Of a stretch of 64,000 nt of DNA, positions 17,432 to 27,116 are shown piece by piece. This stretch comes from Paraeggerthella hongkongensis (lineage in GTDB: Bacteria; Actinomycetota; Coriobacteriia; Coriobacteriales; Eggerthellaceae): assembly GCF_003726035.1 (NCBI RefSeq), contig NZ_QICD01000012.1, positions 1 to 64,000 of the forward strand. Direction: 5' to 3'. Made by a program: the position numbers and the translations under genes. Position 1 is the first letter of the stretch. Each line of letters starts with the position of its first letter. The notes under the pieces were generated by a model that saw nothing but the letters and a program-made list of their open reading frames with translations, was not told the origin of the DNA and ran no database searches.

Positions 17432-18190
17432 CTACGTCACGATCCAAGATCGGTAGTAATCCCAACGGGATCCGTCTTCGGGTTCGGTTGCGGTCACCAG
17501 GTACGTGCCCACCAAAGCGCGAGGACGCAGGCCGGAACGGGTCGCGGCGTCGAACAGCTCGGCTGCGTTGTTGCCGTCAAGCTCCGGCGTGGTTTTGAGC
17601 AGGCATTCCCGACAGGTGCGTTCGTTGTCGGAAGGCGTACGCACCCAAAGCGGGGAAGCGCTCCCTGCTTCGTCGGCCACGGCTTCATGCACGACGGAGG
17701 GGTCTTCGGCTCGTATCAGCACCGCGTAGCACCACGGCTCGTCTATGAGCGCGTTCCACGGTACGGACGTGTTGTAATCGATGCTGGTCAGACGTTCGAT
17801 GGCGGGCGTTGCCGGGCGCATCCCGGAAACCCTCAACTCCTCGGCCACGGCGTTGAGCGAGCGTTGGCGGGCGAGGCGCGTCCGCATGGTCTCAAGTTCC
17901 GCGATGCGCTGCTCGATGCTGTCTTCAGTGCGTCCGAGCGCATCGTCAAGCGCGCTGATGGACATGGCCCGATAGCTTGCCAGGTCGCGCACCGGCACGC
18001 CCAGCTGGCGGTAAAAGGCGATCTCGCCTGCTTCGAGCACGTCGTGCAGCGCGTATCGCCGGTAGTCGTTGCGCTCGTCGCGGCTTGCGCGGACAAGTCC
18101 CTGGCTTTCCCAATAGCGCAGCGTGGAAGGGGCAACGCCCAGACAGCGCGCTGCGTCCTTGATGTCGTAGTAGCTCGGCGTTGCGTTCAC
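17432..18190 (-). CDS. MerR-family transcriptional regulator
   Basis: The 252-residue protein starts with a MerR winged helix (YYDIKDAARCLGVAPSTLRYWESQGL, about 7-32, and DYRRYALHDV, about 43-52), then a dimerisation helix (about 85-115). A C-terminal domain of about 130 residues containing WCYAV and a CREC pair (about 200) probably binds an effector. It is divergent from a MATE exporter, and a 21-bp dyad placed in the exporter promoter region fits the MerR mode of promoter control. It likely activates the exporter in the presence of a drug-like ligand. Confidence 0.85.
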   Translation of the reverse strand: MNATPSYYDIKDAARCLGVAPSTLRYWESQGLVRASRDERNDYRRYALHDVLEAGEIAFYRQLGVPVRDLASYRAMSISALDDALGRTEDSIEQRIAELETMRTRLARQRSLNAVAEELRVSGMRPATPAIERLTSIDYNTSVPWNALIDEPWCYAVLIRAEDPSVVHEAVADEAGSASPLWVRTPSDNERTCRECLLKTTPELDGNNAAELFDAATRSGLRPRALVGTYLVTATEPEDGSRWDYYRSWIVT

Positions 18191-18259
18191 GGTGCTTCTC
18201 CCATCCTGACCTGGCCCCTGTTTGTTTGGAGATTCCGAGAATCCTGCTCGGGCGGGTTT

Positions 18260-18280
18260 ACCTTCAAGCAGCTTTAAGGT
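18260..18280. promoter_or_regulatory. MerR-type operator ahead of the MATE gene
   Basis: ACCTTCAAGC and GCTTTAAGGT flank a single central base and form a 10+1+10 dyad with one mismatch. Candidate -35 (tttacc, 18258-18263) and -10 (tagagt, 18282-18287) elements flank it with an 18-bp spacer, close to the 19-20 bp typical of MerR-controlled promoters. Confidence 0.6.
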
Positions 18281-18332
18281 TTAGAGTACCATCCGGAACA
18301 TTTCAGGGCAAGATCCGCAGCGGAGAGTGAAC

Positions 18333-19685
18333 ATGATTAAGAGAAGTATGGTGCGCGAGTACCTCAAGTACATTGTGCCCACGATGCTTACGTTCACGTT
18401 GGCAGGCGTGTACGGCATCGTTGACGGCATCTTCGTGGGCCATGCCGTGGGCGATGCCGGGTTGGCCGGCATCAACGTGGCGTTTCCCGTGGTCGCGTTC
18501 ATCATGGCGGTGGGCACGGGCGTGGGCATGGGCGGCGGCGTCATTTCGTCCATCGCGCGCGGCGCGGGCGACGAGTCGAAGTCTCGCCGTGCGGTGGGAA
18601 CGACGTTTCTCATGCTGGTGCTTGCCTCCGTGCCCATTATGGCGCTCCTGTTCGCGTTTTCCGGACCCCTTTGCGAACTGCTGGGCGGTCGTGGCGAAAC
18701 CCTGAACCAGGCCATCGCCTACATCAACGTCATCGCTTGGGGCGTGCCCTTCCAGATCTTGGTAACGGGCTGCACGCCGCTTATCCGCAACCAGGGCAAA
18801 GTGGCTTTTGCCATGGTGGTGCAAGTGCTGGCCGGTCTTATGAACGTGGCGCTGGACTACGTGTTCGTCATTGCCTTGGGCATGGGGACGGCGGGCGCCG
18901 CCGAGGCCACGGTTTTGTCCCAAGTTGCCGCGTTCGTGCTGGTTGCTGGCTTCTTCCTGCGCAAAGAGAACCGCATAAGCCGCGCCGATCTGCGCATTGA
19001 CGGCAGGATAGCCGCGCATGCCCTCAAGCTGGGATTGGCTCCGTTCGGCCTTACGCTTTTGCCCGAAGCCACGGTTGTGGCCATCAACGTGAACCTGGCA
19101 ACCTACGGCGGCGAGACGGCGCTGGCGGCGTACGCGGTGGTGTCGTACACGGCTTGCGTGATCCAGATGCTCATCCAGGGCGTGGGCGACGGTTCGCAGC
19201 CGCTCATCTCGCGCTACTACGGGTCGGGCGACGCCGACGCCGTTCGGCGCTTTCGCAATACCAACTACCTCATTACCATCAGCTTGGGCGTGATCGGCTT
19301 GGCTGCCATGTACCTGCTGCGCCATCAGGTGCCGCTGCTGTTCGGCGCCTCGCCCGAAACCACGGGGCTCATTGCCTGGGCGCTGCCCGTGTTCTCGACG
19401 GCGTACGTGTTCTACGGATTCACGCATGCGTCCACGTCCTACTTCTATGCGGTGGACGATGCCAAAGCATCGAACGCTATCGTGTACGGTGAAGCCGCCC
19501 TTGTCGTTGCCGTGGTGTTCGGCATGGCGTGGGCGTTCGGGCTGGACGGTATCTGGATCTCGGTCACCATCGTGCAGATGATCCTGTCGGTTGCCGCCGG
19601 CGCGCTTTTGCGCTTTCGTCACCGCAGCCGCGAACGCGAGCGCAGCTGCAGCTTGGACGGGGATCCCAGCTGCAGTTCTTGCTAG
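18333..19685 (+). CDS. MATE-family multidrug exporter
   Basis: The 450-residue protein has 12 membrane spans in two related halves, with family segments VYGIVDGIFVGHAVG (about 23-37) and, in the second half, IQGVGDGSQPLISRYYG. It expels cationic drugs or metabolites with sodium or protons. The ATG at 18333 follows ggagag; a GTG two codons earlier is less likely. The divergent MerR protein probably regulates it. It is convergent with msrAB, with a 24-bp gap. Confidence 0.9.
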   Translation: MIKRSMVREYLKYIVPTMLTFTLAGVYGIVDGIFVGHAVGDAGLAGINVAFPVVAFIMAVGTGVGMGGGVISSIARGAGDESKSRRAVGTTFLMLVLASVPIMALLFAFSGPLCELLGGRGETLNQAIAYINVIAWGVPFQILVTGCTPLIRNQGKVAFAMVVQVLAGLMNVALDYVFVIALGMGTAGAAEATVLSQVAAFVLVAGFFLRKENRISRADLRIDGRIAAHALKLGLAPFGLTLLPEATVVAINVNLATYGGETALAAYAVVSYTACVIQMLIQGVGDGSQPLISRYYGSGDADAVRRFRNTNYLITISLGVIGLAAMYLLRHQVPLLFGASPETTGLIAWALPVFSTAYVFYGFTHASTSYFYAVDDAKASNAIVYGEAALVVAVVFGMAWAFGLDGIWISVTIVQMILSVAAGALLRFRHRSRERERSCSLDGDPSCSSC

Positions 19686-19709
19686 CGCGCTTGGTCGAGG
19701 CCGGCGGTT

Positions 19710-20843
19710 TTAGACCAGCGGCCTGAGGTAGCCGTAGCCTTCCGCGTCCATGCGGTCGTAGGGGACGAAGCGAAGGGCTGCGCCGTTGATGCAGTAGCGA
19801 AGCCCGCCGCTTTGCGCGGGGCCGTCCGAGAACACGTGCCCAAGATGGGCGTCTCCGGCGTTGCTGCGCACCTCGGTGCGCAGGGTGCCCAGGCTGTGGT
19901 CAAGACGCTCGGTTACCACGCTGCGGGCGATAGGGCGCGAAAACGCCGGCCAACCGCAACCGGAGTCGAACTTGTCGGCAGACGAGAACAGCGGCTCGCC
20001 GCTGGTTACATCCACGTAGATTCCGCGTTTGAACAGACGGTCGTATGGGTGGGAGAACGGCCGTTCGGTGGCGTTGTGTCGGACGACGCGGTACTGGGAT
20101 TCGTCGAGCGTTTGCTTGAGCAGGCCATCGTCGGGGGCGGCGTAGCCTTGCGCGCGGATGAGCTGTGCCGCCGTTTCGGGATCGTCCGGGTCGGCGCAGG
20201 GTGCGTCTTGCGGGTCGCAGCCGGTCGATGCGCTCAGGTCGTGGTCGAGCTTGCGCACGCCCAGGGTGTCCACGGCTTCGCACAGCCCGTCGTGCTCGAT
20301 GCAGGGGCGCCCTTCCTGCAGACCGGTTCGCCGCGCGAACTCGTCGGCCGCTCCCAAGCGGATGTGGCAGTAGCCTCCAGGGTTCTTGGCCAGGTAGTCT
20401 TGATGGTAGTCTTCGGCAGGGTAGAAGCCGTCGAGCGGTTCCACTTCGGTGACGATCGGCTCAACGTGGGAGGCCCGTTGGCGCAGAACGGCGGCCTCTA
20501 TGGCGGGCAGGTCGGCTTCGTCTTGCCAGTAGATGCCGCTTCGGTACTGAGTACCCCGGTCGTTGCCCTGCCGGTCGAGGATTGTGGGGTCTATTGCCTC
20601 GAAGAAGGCGTCCAGGAGCAGGTCGGTGGGCAGTATCGTGCGATCGTAGGTGACGGAAACGGCTTCCGCATGCCCGGTGTTCCATAGGCATACGTCGCGG
20701 TAGCTGGGGTTTTCGGTCGATCCGTTCGCGTAGCCCGCAACCGTGCGCCGCACGCCGGGCAGGCGCTTCAGGTAGGCCTCCAATCCCCAGAAACAGCCTC
20801 CGGCAAGGTAGAGAGTGTGCAGGTCTTCGCGTTGCTTGTCCAT
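19710..20843 (-). CDS. msrAB: Fused peptide methionine sulfoxide reductase MsrA-MsrB
   Basis: The 377-residue cytoplasmic enzyme repairs both stereoisomers of oxidised methionine. MsrA comes first: catalytic GGCFWG (about 15-20) and the [10 protein letters not shown] segment (about 140). MsrB follows: CGWPAF (about 295) and the catalytic Cys in [11 protein letters not shown] (about 352). A linker of about 100 residues joins them and includes a Cys-rich patch (CDPQDAPC). The start at 20843 has an aggag site. The gene is divergent from trxB, whose product supplies its electrons through thioredoxin. Confidence 0.92.
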   Translation of the reverse strand: MDKQREDLHTLYLAGGCFWGLEAYLKRLPGVRRTVAGYANGSTENPSYRDVCLWNTGHAEAVSVTYDRTILPTDLLLDAFFEAIDPTILDRQGNDRGTQYRSGIYWQDEADLPAIEAAVLRQRASHVEPIVTEVEPLDGFYPAEDYHQDYLAKNPGGYCHIRLGAADEFARRTGLQEGRPCIEHDGLCEAVDTLGVRKLDHDLSASTGCDPQDAPCADPDDPETAAQLIRAQGYAAPDDGLLKQTLDESQYRVVRHNATERPFSHPYDRLFKRGIYVDVTSGEPLFSSADKFDSGCGWPAFSRPIARSVVTERLDHSLGTLRTEVRSNAGDAHLGHVFSDGPAQSGGLRYCINGAALRFVPYDRMDAEGYGYLRPLV

Positions 20844-21030
20844 AGTGTGGCTCCTATCGCGCCGCCGTGCGCTCTTTGTCGCGCCCCATCCTAGCGCATC
20901 GTTGCCGTTGCGGCTGTTTTCCACGAACGCACAACGAAACCGTAACGCTGCCGTTGAGGAACGCCCTCGTAACGCACGTCGCTTCTACCGTATACTGATC
21001 GTTGAAAAAGACGATGTTTGGAGGCTTGAT

Positions 21031-22002
21031 ATGAACGAAGAGCGCCCCTTGAACGAAACCTCGCAGGAGTGCAAGGGCTCCCATCTTGAAGCTATGGACG
21101 TTGCCGTGATCGGAGCGGGGCCCGCCGGGCTGACCGCCGGTCTGTACGCGGCTCGCGCAGGACTTGACGTTGTGGTGTTCGAGCGCATTTCGCCGGGCGG
21201 GCAGCTTGCCCAAACCGAGCACATGGAAAACTATCCGGGATTTCCCGAGGGAGCGGACGGCTTCGAGCTGGCGTTTTCCATGAAGCAGCAGGCGGATCGC
21301 TTCGGCGTTCGCCATGTGGGCGAAGAGGTCGTGTCGGTCGACTTCGCGCAGGAGCCCAAGGTTCTGACCACCGCGTTCGGCGAATACCGCGCGAAGAGCG
21401 TCATCGTGGCCACCGGAGCCCGTCCGCGCAAGCTGGGGCTGGAGCTTGAAGACGAGCTGCAGGGTCGCGGCGTGTCGTATTGCGCCACGTGCGACGGCAA
21501 CTTCTTCCGCGACAAGGAGGTCATGGTGGTGGGCGGCGGCAACACGGCCGTGGGCGACGCCATCTACCTGTCGCGCATCTGCAAGAAGGTGTACCTGGTG
21601 CATAGGCGGGACAAGCTGCGCGCTACGGCCATCTACCATAAGCGCTTGGAGGATCTGGAGAATCTGGAGTTCGTCTGGAGCGCCGCGCCGCGCAAGCTGA
21701 TGGCCGACGAAGGCGCGCTTGCGGGCGTGCGCGTGGAGATGCTCAAGACGGGGGAGATTCGCGACATCCCCGTGAGCGGCCTGTTCGTGGCGGTGGGCAC
21801 CGAACCCAACACGGAGTTCTTGAAGGGGGCCTTGCAGCTGGACGAAACCGGGTACGTGGTGGCCGACGAATCGGGCGCCACCGACGTGCCGGGCGTGTAC
21901 GTAGCCGGCGACGTGCGCACGAAGTTTCTCCGTCAGGTGGTCACCGCCGTCGCCGACGGCGCGGTGTGCGCCGAAGAAGCTTCGGAGTACTTGGCGATCT
22001 AG
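21031..22002 (+). CDS. trxB: Thioredoxin-disulfide reductase
   Basis: The 323-residue flavoprotein has an FAD-binding AVIGAGPAGLTAG (about 25-37), the redox-active pair CATCDG (about 150) and an NADPH fold with GGGNTAVG (about 168), ending in the GDV segment that closes the FAD site. About 20 extra residues precede the usual start. The ATG at 21031 has a ggagg site. A tatact at 20991-20996 is a plausible -10. It is divergent from msrAB, forming a small redox-repair cluster with trxA nearby. Confidence 0.95.
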   Translation: MNEERPLNETSQECKGSHLEAMDVAVIGAGPAGLTAGLYAARAGLDVVVFERISPGGQLAQTEHMENYPGFPEGADGFELAFSMKQQADRFGVRHVGEEVVSVDFAQEPKVLTTAFGEYRAKSVIVATGARPRKLGLELEDELQGRGVSYCATCDGNFFRDKEVMVVGGGNTAVGDAIYLSRICKKVYLVHRRDKLRATAIYHKRLEDLENLEFVWSAAPRKLMADEGALAGVRVEMLKTGEIRDIPVSGLFVAVGTEPNTEFLKGALQLDETGYVVADESGATDVPGVYVAGDVRTKFLRQVVTAVADGAVCAEEASEYLAI

Positions 22003-22142
22003 TGCTGGTTGCTGCGAAGCGCTTTTCGATCTGCTATCATAAACCAGTTACGCAGTGGTGCCCGCTCCTGCACGGGGGCGGGCACTCGTCGCGCGCGGCG
22101 CGTGCGATCAGGTGAACCACGTTACGAAGGACAGCACACACC

Positions 22143-23216
22143 ATGCAGGATACCGATATGCGCGAGAAGCTGGTCAAGATCATCGAGGCCTACGAGGACG
22201 TCCAGGTCAAGATGGGCGATCCGGCCGTTCTTGCTGATCAGAAGGAATACAACCGCCTGGCCAAGGAATACGCGAACCAGGGTCCCCTTGCAAAGAAGGC
22301 GCGCGAGTACGTGCAGGCGTCCGACGACTTGGCCGCAGCCAAGGAGATGCTTTCGGACCCCGACATGAAGGAGTTCGCGCAGGAGGAGATCGCCGAGATC
22401 GAAGCCAAGCTCCCTGCTCTTGAAGAGGACATCAAGTTCATGCTCATTCCGGCCGATCCGGCGGACGACAAGGACATCATCGTCGAGATCCGCGCGGCCG
22501 CGGGCGGCGACGAGGCCGCTATTTTCGCGGGCGACCTCTACAAGATGTACGAGCGCTTCGCGGCTGCGCAGGGCTGGAAGACCGAAACCATGGACGTGTC
22601 GGCTTCGGAGGCCGGCGGCTTCAAGGAGATCCAGTTCAAGGTCAAGGGCGACAAGGTGTACTCGGTCATGAAATTCGAGTCCGGCGTGCATCGCGTGCAG
22701 CGCGTTCCCAAGACCGAGAGCCAGGGTCGCATCCATACGTCCACGGCTACCGTGGCCGTTCTGCCCGAGGCCGACGAGGTCGAGGTCGACATCAACGAGA
22801 ACGATCTTCGCATCGACGTGTATCGCGCCGGCGGCCCGGGCGGCCAGTGCGTGAACACCACCGACTCGGCCGTGCGCATCACGCACCTGCCGTCGGGCTT
22901 GGTGGTGCAGTCGCAGGATCAGAAGTCGCAGCTGCAGAACAAGATCGCCGCAATGGCCGTGCTGCGCGCGCGCCTGTACGAGAAGATGCTGGCCGAGCAG
23001 CAGGCCGCCGAAGGTGCCGAGCGCTTGGCTCAAATCGGCTCGGGCGATCGTTCCGAGAAGATCCGCACCTACAACGGGCCGCAGGACCGCGTGACCGATC
23101 ACCGCATCGGCTTCAACGGCACGTACAACGGCGTGCTGCTCGGCGACGGCCTGGGCGACGTGATCACCGCGTTGCAGGCTGCCGATCGCGCGCAGAAGCT
23201 GGAAGCCGCGGTTTAG
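22143..23216 (+). CDS. prfA: Peptide chain release factor 1
   Basis: The 357-residue protein ends translation at UAA and UAG. The catalytic loop GGPGGQ lies near residue 230, with RAAAGGDEAAIFAG (about 118) upstream. Length and the DxxMREKLVKII start are as in RF1, and prmC, whose product methylates the GGQ glutamine, begins one base after the stop. The upstream site gaaggac is modest; an ATG five codons in is an alternative. Confidence 0.95.
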   Translation: MQDTDMREKLVKIIEAYEDVQVKMGDPAVLADQKEYNRLAKEYANQGPLAKKAREYVQASDDLAAAKEMLSDPDMKEFAQEEIAEIEAKLPALEEDIKFMLIPADPADDKDIIVEIRAAAGGDEAAIFAGDLYKMYERFAAAQGWKTETMDVSASEAGGFKEIQFKVKGDKVYSVMKFESGVHRVQRVPKTESQGRIHTSTATVAVLPEADEVEVDINENDLRIDVYRAGGPGGQCVNTTDSAVRITHLPSGLVVQSQDQKSQLQNKIAAMAVLRARLYEKMLAEQQAAEGAERLAQIGSGDRSEKIRTYNGPQDRVTDHRIGFNGTYNGVLLGDGLGDVITALQAADRAQKLEAAV

Positions 23217-23217
23217 A

Positions 23218-24213
23218 TTGAGCGACGTTTGGACCATCAAGGCCGCCCTTGATTGGACGGTCGGCTATCTGGAGCGCAAAGGCGACGAGAATCCGCGCAT
23301 CTCCGCGCAATGGCTGCTGTCCGAGGCCACGGGTCTGAGCCGCATCGAGCTGTACGCGAACTTCGACCAGCCCTTGTCCCTGGACGAGCGCGACGTGCTG
23401 CGCGGTTTCGTGGCGCGTCGCGGCGCCGGAGAGCCCTTGCAGTACATCACCGGCGAGGTGGGGTTTCGCCATATCACCGTGCAGGTGCGCCCCGGGGTGC
23501 TCATCCCGCGTCCCGAAACCGAGGTGCTGGTGAGCGAGGCGCTGTCGCTCCTGCCGCCGGCGCCGAAGCGCGTCGCGGCCGATGCCTGGGCGGAAGAAGC
23601 GCTTGAAGGGGGCGCCGCCGTTCCGGATCCTGCCGACGATACTGCTTCCGAAGATGCGCCCGATGCGCAGGTTCCTGCTCCCGAGTTGCTGGTGGCCGAT
23701 TTGTGCACGGGGTCGGGCTGCATCGCGTGCTCCATCGCGTTCGAGCATCCGCTTGCGCACGTGGTTGCCACGGACATCGTGCCTGAAGCCGTTGCGCTTG
23801 CCAGCGACAACGCGCGAGCGCTCGGTTTGGACGATCGGGTGGAGGTGCTTGCGGGCGATTTGGGGGAATGCGTTCCTTCTTGCATGATAGGCGCGCTTGA
23901 CCTGGTGGTTTCCAATCCACCGTACGTGCCCACGGCGGTGTTGGCCGACATTCCGCGCGAGGTGGCCGACTTCGAGCCGGAGCTTGCCCTTGACGGCGGA
24001 TCGGACGGCTTGGACGTGCTGCGCCGGCTGTTGCCGTGGTGCGGCGCTGCGCTCAAGCCTGGCGGCGCGTTCGCCTTCGAGCTGCACGAGGGACATTTGG
24101 ACGAAGCGGCGGCTCTGGCGCGCGAAGCGGGCTTTCAGGATGTGCGCATCGTGCACGACCTGGCGCAACGTCCCCGCGTTTTAACCGCGCGCAAGGCGGA
24201 TGCTTGCAGCTAG
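23218..24213 (+). CDS. prmC: Release-factor glutamine methyltransferase
   Basis: The 331-residue SAM-dependent enzyme methylates the GGQ glutamine of release factors. The catalytic NPPY is at residues 233-236 and the SAM motif ADLCTGSGCIA near 160. Between the N-terminal helical domain and the methyltransferase fold there is an Ala/Asp/Glu/Pro-rich insertion (about 118-155) that most homologues lack. The start is a TTG one base after the prfA stop, so translation is coupled. Confidence 0.92.
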   Translation: MSDVWTIKAALDWTVGYLERKGDENPRISAQWLLSEATGLSRIELYANFDQPLSLDERDVLRGFVARRGAGEPLQYITGEVGFRHITVQVRPGVLIPRPETEVLVSEALSLLPPAPKRVAADAWAEEALEGGAAVPDPADDTASEDAPDAQVPAPELLVADLCTGSGCIACSIAFEHPLAHVVATDIVPEAVALASDNARALGLDDRVEVLAGDLGECVPSCMIGALDLVVSNPPYVPTAVLADIPREVADFEPELALDGGSDGLDVLRRLLPWCGAALKPGGAFAFELHEGHLDEAAALAREAGFQDVRIVHDLAQRPRVLTARKADACS

Positions 24214-24298
24214 CTTACGGCGGCATGGTGGAACGCGGCGTGCGCATGCGGGGCGGCTGCTTCGCTATAATGGTGCGAAACCAAGGGAAGGGGTCGCC

Positions 24299-25132
24299 AT
24301 GCTGGAGCGAAACGTTTTGGACGATAACCTTACGCTTTCGGCGTACACCATGCGAAAGCGCCTAGGCGATCGGCGTCCGCGCATCGGTTTGATTCTGGGT
24401 TCGGGCCTGAATCCGCTGGCCAACGAGATCGCCGATGCGGAGTTGATTCCCTACGTCGAGGTTCCGCGTATGAACACGAGCACGGCGGAAGGGCACATGG
24501 GCCGGTTCGTGTGCGGGACGCTGGGCGGGAAGTGCGTGCTGGCCATGCAGGGTCGGCTGCACGGCTACGAGGGGAATTCTTCGCAGGAAGTGGCGTATCC
24601 GGTATGGCTCATGCAGCGTCTGGGCGTCGATACGCTCATCATCACCAATGCCGTCGGCGCGCTCAACGTGAACTACCAGGTGGGCGATTTCTGCATCATG
24701 GCCGACCAGATCAACTTCACGGGGCGCAACCCCATTGCCGCGCCCGATCCTGCCAACCTGTCCGATAGGTTCTTCTCCATGTTCAACGCGTTCGATCCGC
24801 AGTTGCGCTCCATCGCCCATGATGTGGCGGCTGAACGGGGGATACGCGTGCAGGAAGGCGTGTATTTGGGCTTGCTCGGCCCAAGCTTCGAAACCCCGGC
24901 CGAGATTCGCATGTTCCGATCATGGGGGGCCGACACGGTTGCTATGAGCGTGTGCGAAGAGGTCATAGCCGCGCGGCATGTGGGCATGCGCGTATTGGGC
25001 GTGTCGCTTGTTTCGAACATGGGATGCGGCATCGGAGGCGCAAGCCCCACTGGCGTCGAGGTGCTCGATGTGGCGAAGACGCGCGAAGCCGATTTCGCGC
25101 GTCTGATCACGGGCGTGATCGAACAGTTGTAA
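24299..25132 (+). CDS. Purine nucleoside phosphorylase
   Basis: The 277-residue enzyme belongs to the trimeric PNP/MTAP family and cleaves purine nucleosides with phosphate for salvage. Landmarks are LILGSGLNPLAN (about 25-36), GRLHGYEG with the phosphate-site histidine (about 84), ITNAVGALN and GLLGPSFETPAE (about 190). The usual MSTVPE segment reads MSVCEE here, and the base-contact asparagine is in VSNMGCG. The ATG at 24299 follows a gggaagggg site. A tataat at 24266-24271 may be its own -10. Confidence 0.9.
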   Translation: MLERNVLDDNLTLSAYTMRKRLGDRRPRIGLILGSGLNPLANEIADAELIPYVEVPRMNTSTAEGHMGRFVCGTLGGKCVLAMQGRLHGYEGNSSQEVAYPVWLMQRLGVDTLIITNAVGALNVNYQVGDFCIMADQINFTGRNPIAAPDPANLSDRFFSMFNAFDPQLRSIAHDVAAERGIRVQEGVYLGLLGPSFETPAEIRMFRSWGADTVAMSVCEEVIAARHVGMRVLGVSLVSNMGCGIGGASPTGVEVLDVAKTREADFARLITGVIEQL

Positions 25133-25225
25133 TAACAGCGAATCCGCGTGCGCCAAGTGCTTTGAAAGCTCGGCGGGGATCCCGTCGGGCAAGCGTTTGG
25201 CACGCCTATCGTTTGAAAGGAATCC

Positions 25226-26032
25226 ATGGACTATCGGTTGAAGCTGCATGTGCTGGCAAGCGGCAGCTACGGAAACGCTGCCGTGATCGAGGACGCCGCT
25301 ACGGGTGCGGGCGTGCTGGTTGATTGCGGCATCTGCAAGCGCGATTTCTTTGCGCGCGTCGACGAGGCGGGATTCGACCCGGCGAACCTTGCGGCCGTAC
25401 TGATCACGCATGACCACGGCGATCATACGAAAGGTCTGGGGGTGGTGCTGCGCGGTTTGGCGAAGCAGGGCATTGCTCCTGCCGTGTACGTGAACAACGC
25501 CGTGCGCCTTGCGAGCAAGGAGATTCGCGCGCTCGAAGGAGCATGCGACCTGCGTGCTTTGGCGAACGGCGATGCGCTCTCGCTTGCGGGGATGAGCGTG
25601 CACGCGTTCGCCACCTCGCACGATGCAGCTGCGTCGTGCGGGTTTCGCTTCGAAAGCTCGGACGGCGATGCGCTGGGTTTTGCGACCGATACCGGTATCG
25701 TGACGGGCGAGGCGCACGAGGGCCTGTCCAACGTGCGCATTCTGGCGCTGGAAAGCAACCATGACGTGCGGATGCTGCAAGAGGGGCCGTACCCGTATCC
25801 GGTCAAGCGTCGCATCGGGTCCGACGTGGGTCACCTGTCGAACGTTCAGGCGGCCGACGAGCTGGACACGTTGCTGTGTGCACGGTTGGAGCAGGTGATC
25901 GCCATGCATATTTCGCAGAACAACAACACGTACCGTCTGCCCGAGGAGTCTTTGGCTTCGGTGGTGTCGCGCGCGTCTCACGGCGCGACCGTGCGGGCGG
26001 CGTACCAAGGGATGCTCGTGAGCGTAGGGTAG
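25226..26032 (+). CDS. MBL-fold metallo-hydrolase, YycJ/WalJ-like
   Basis: The 268-residue protein has the metal-binding motif HDHGDH (about 56-61), a further His in the ATSHDA segment (about 133), Asp in FATDTG and a late His in AMHISQNN. It is small and lacks the beta-CASP domain. Its sequence order resembles YycJ, a cytoplasmic exonuclease-like protein linked to cell-wall and DNA processes. A good aaagga site sets the start. It is convergent with cysK; a hairpin lies between them. Confidence 0.8.
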   Translation: MDYRLKLHVLASGSYGNAAVIEDAATGAGVLVDCGICKRDFFARVDEAGFDPANLAAVLITHDHGDHTKGLGVVLRGLAKQGIAPAVYVNNAVRLASKEIRALEGACDLRALANGDALSLAGMSVHAFATSHDAAASCGFRFESSDGDALGFATDTGIVTGEAHEGLSNVRILALESNHDVRMLQEGPYPYPVKRRIGSDVGHLSNVQAADELDTLLCARLEQVIAMHISQNNNTYRLPEESLASVVSRASHGATVRAAYQGMLVSVG

Positions 26033-26045
26033 GCGGGTTCGTTCG

Positions 26046-26085
26046 CCGCAGCCGCCTTGCACCGGTGGGCGCGCGGCGGCTGCGG
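26046..26085. terminator. Bidirectional hairpin between convergent genes
   Basis: A perfect 11-bp GC-rich stem (ccgcagccgcc / ggcggctgcgg) lies between the metallo-hydrolase and cysK stops. No T-run follows on either strand, so termination strength is uncertain. Confidence 0.45.
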
Positions 26086-26104
26086 TTCGATTGCTTCGCG
26101 CGGC

Positions 26105-27037
26105 TTACTCGCCGTCGAACAGTTCGGTGGAGAAGTAGCGCTCGCCCGTGTCGGGAAGAAGCGTGACCACGGTCTTGCCGGCACCGAGCTTGCGGGCAAG
26201 ACGGCGCGCAGCAGCTACGTTCGTGCCCGACGATACGCCGCAGAGCAGACCTTCCTTGCGGGCAAGGGCGCGAGCGGTGTCGAGGGCTTCTTCGTCCGAG
26301 ATGATGCAGATGTCGTCGTAGATCTCCTGATCGAGAATGGCGGGGATCAAGCCGTCGCCGATGCCCATCTGCAGGTGCGTGCCGATGCCGCCTCCGGAAA
26401 GAATAGCGGCGTTTTCGGGTTCGACCGCCCATATTTCCACGTCAGGGTACAGACGCTTGAGGATCTGCCCGACGCCGGAGATGGTTCCGCCCGTGCCGAT
26501 GCCGGAGCAAAAGCCGTGAATGGGGCCTTCGACGTCCTCGACGATCTCGAGCGCGGTGTGGTACTTGTGGGCGAACAGATTGTCCTCGTTCTCGAACTGC
26601 TGGGGAACGTAGACGCGCGGGTCCTCTGCCGCCATGCGCTCGGCGGTTGCGATGCATTCGGCAATGCATTTGCCGATGTCCCCGTCGTCGTGCACGATGA
26701 TCACGTCGGCTCCGTAGTGGCGTACGAGCTTGCGGCGCTCGACGGACACGGAGTCGGGCATGATGATGCGGGCGGCGTACCCCTTGACGGCGCACACGAG
26801 CGCAAGCCCGATGCCCTGGTTGCCGCTCGTGGGCTCCACGATGATGCTGTCGGGTTTCAGCTGACCGCGCTTTTCGGCCTGGTCGATCATCTGCCAGGCA
26901 GTGCGGGTCTTGACCGAGCCTCCTACGTTCACGCCCTCGTACTTTGCGAGGATCTGAGCGGATCCTTCTTCGGAAAGGCTGTTCAAGCGAATAAGGGGCG
27001 TGCGCCCCATGGCGTCAAGCACGTTGTCGTAGATCAC
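26105..27037 (-). CDS. cysK: Cysteine synthase
   Basis: The 310-residue PLP enzyme makes cysteine from O-acetylserine and sulfide. The PLP lysine lies in GGSVKTRTAW (about 43); the usual KDR is KTR here. The substrate loop PTSGNQGIG (about 70) and the PLP-phosphate loop CSGIGTGGTISG (about 175) are intact. The GTG at 27037 follows a cgagga site and gives the family's usual start, IYDNVLDAMGRTPLI. It lies downstream of the carbonic anhydrase-like gene by 79 bp and may share its transcript. Confidence 0.92.
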   Translation of the reverse strand: MIYDNVLDAMGRTPLIRLNSLSEEGSAQILAKYEGVNVGGSVKTRTAWQMIDQAEKRGQLKPDSIIVEPTSGNQGIGLALVCAVKGYAARIIMPDSVSVERRKLVRHYGADVIIVHDDGDIGKCIAECIATAERMAAEDPRVYVPQQFENEDNLFAHKYHTALEIVEDVEGPIHGFCSGIGTGGTISGVGQILKRLYPDVEIWAVEPENAAILSGGGIGTHLQMGIGDGLIPAILDQEIYDDICIISDEEALDTARALARKEGLLCGVSSGTNVAAARRLARKLGAGKTVVTLLPDTGERYFSTELFDGE

Positions 27038-27116
27038 GATGGTTCCTCGATCATGGTTCGGGTTCGTATGCGGTAAGCGTCCATTGTACCATTGCGCGTT
27101 TGCGCGCATACGGAAT

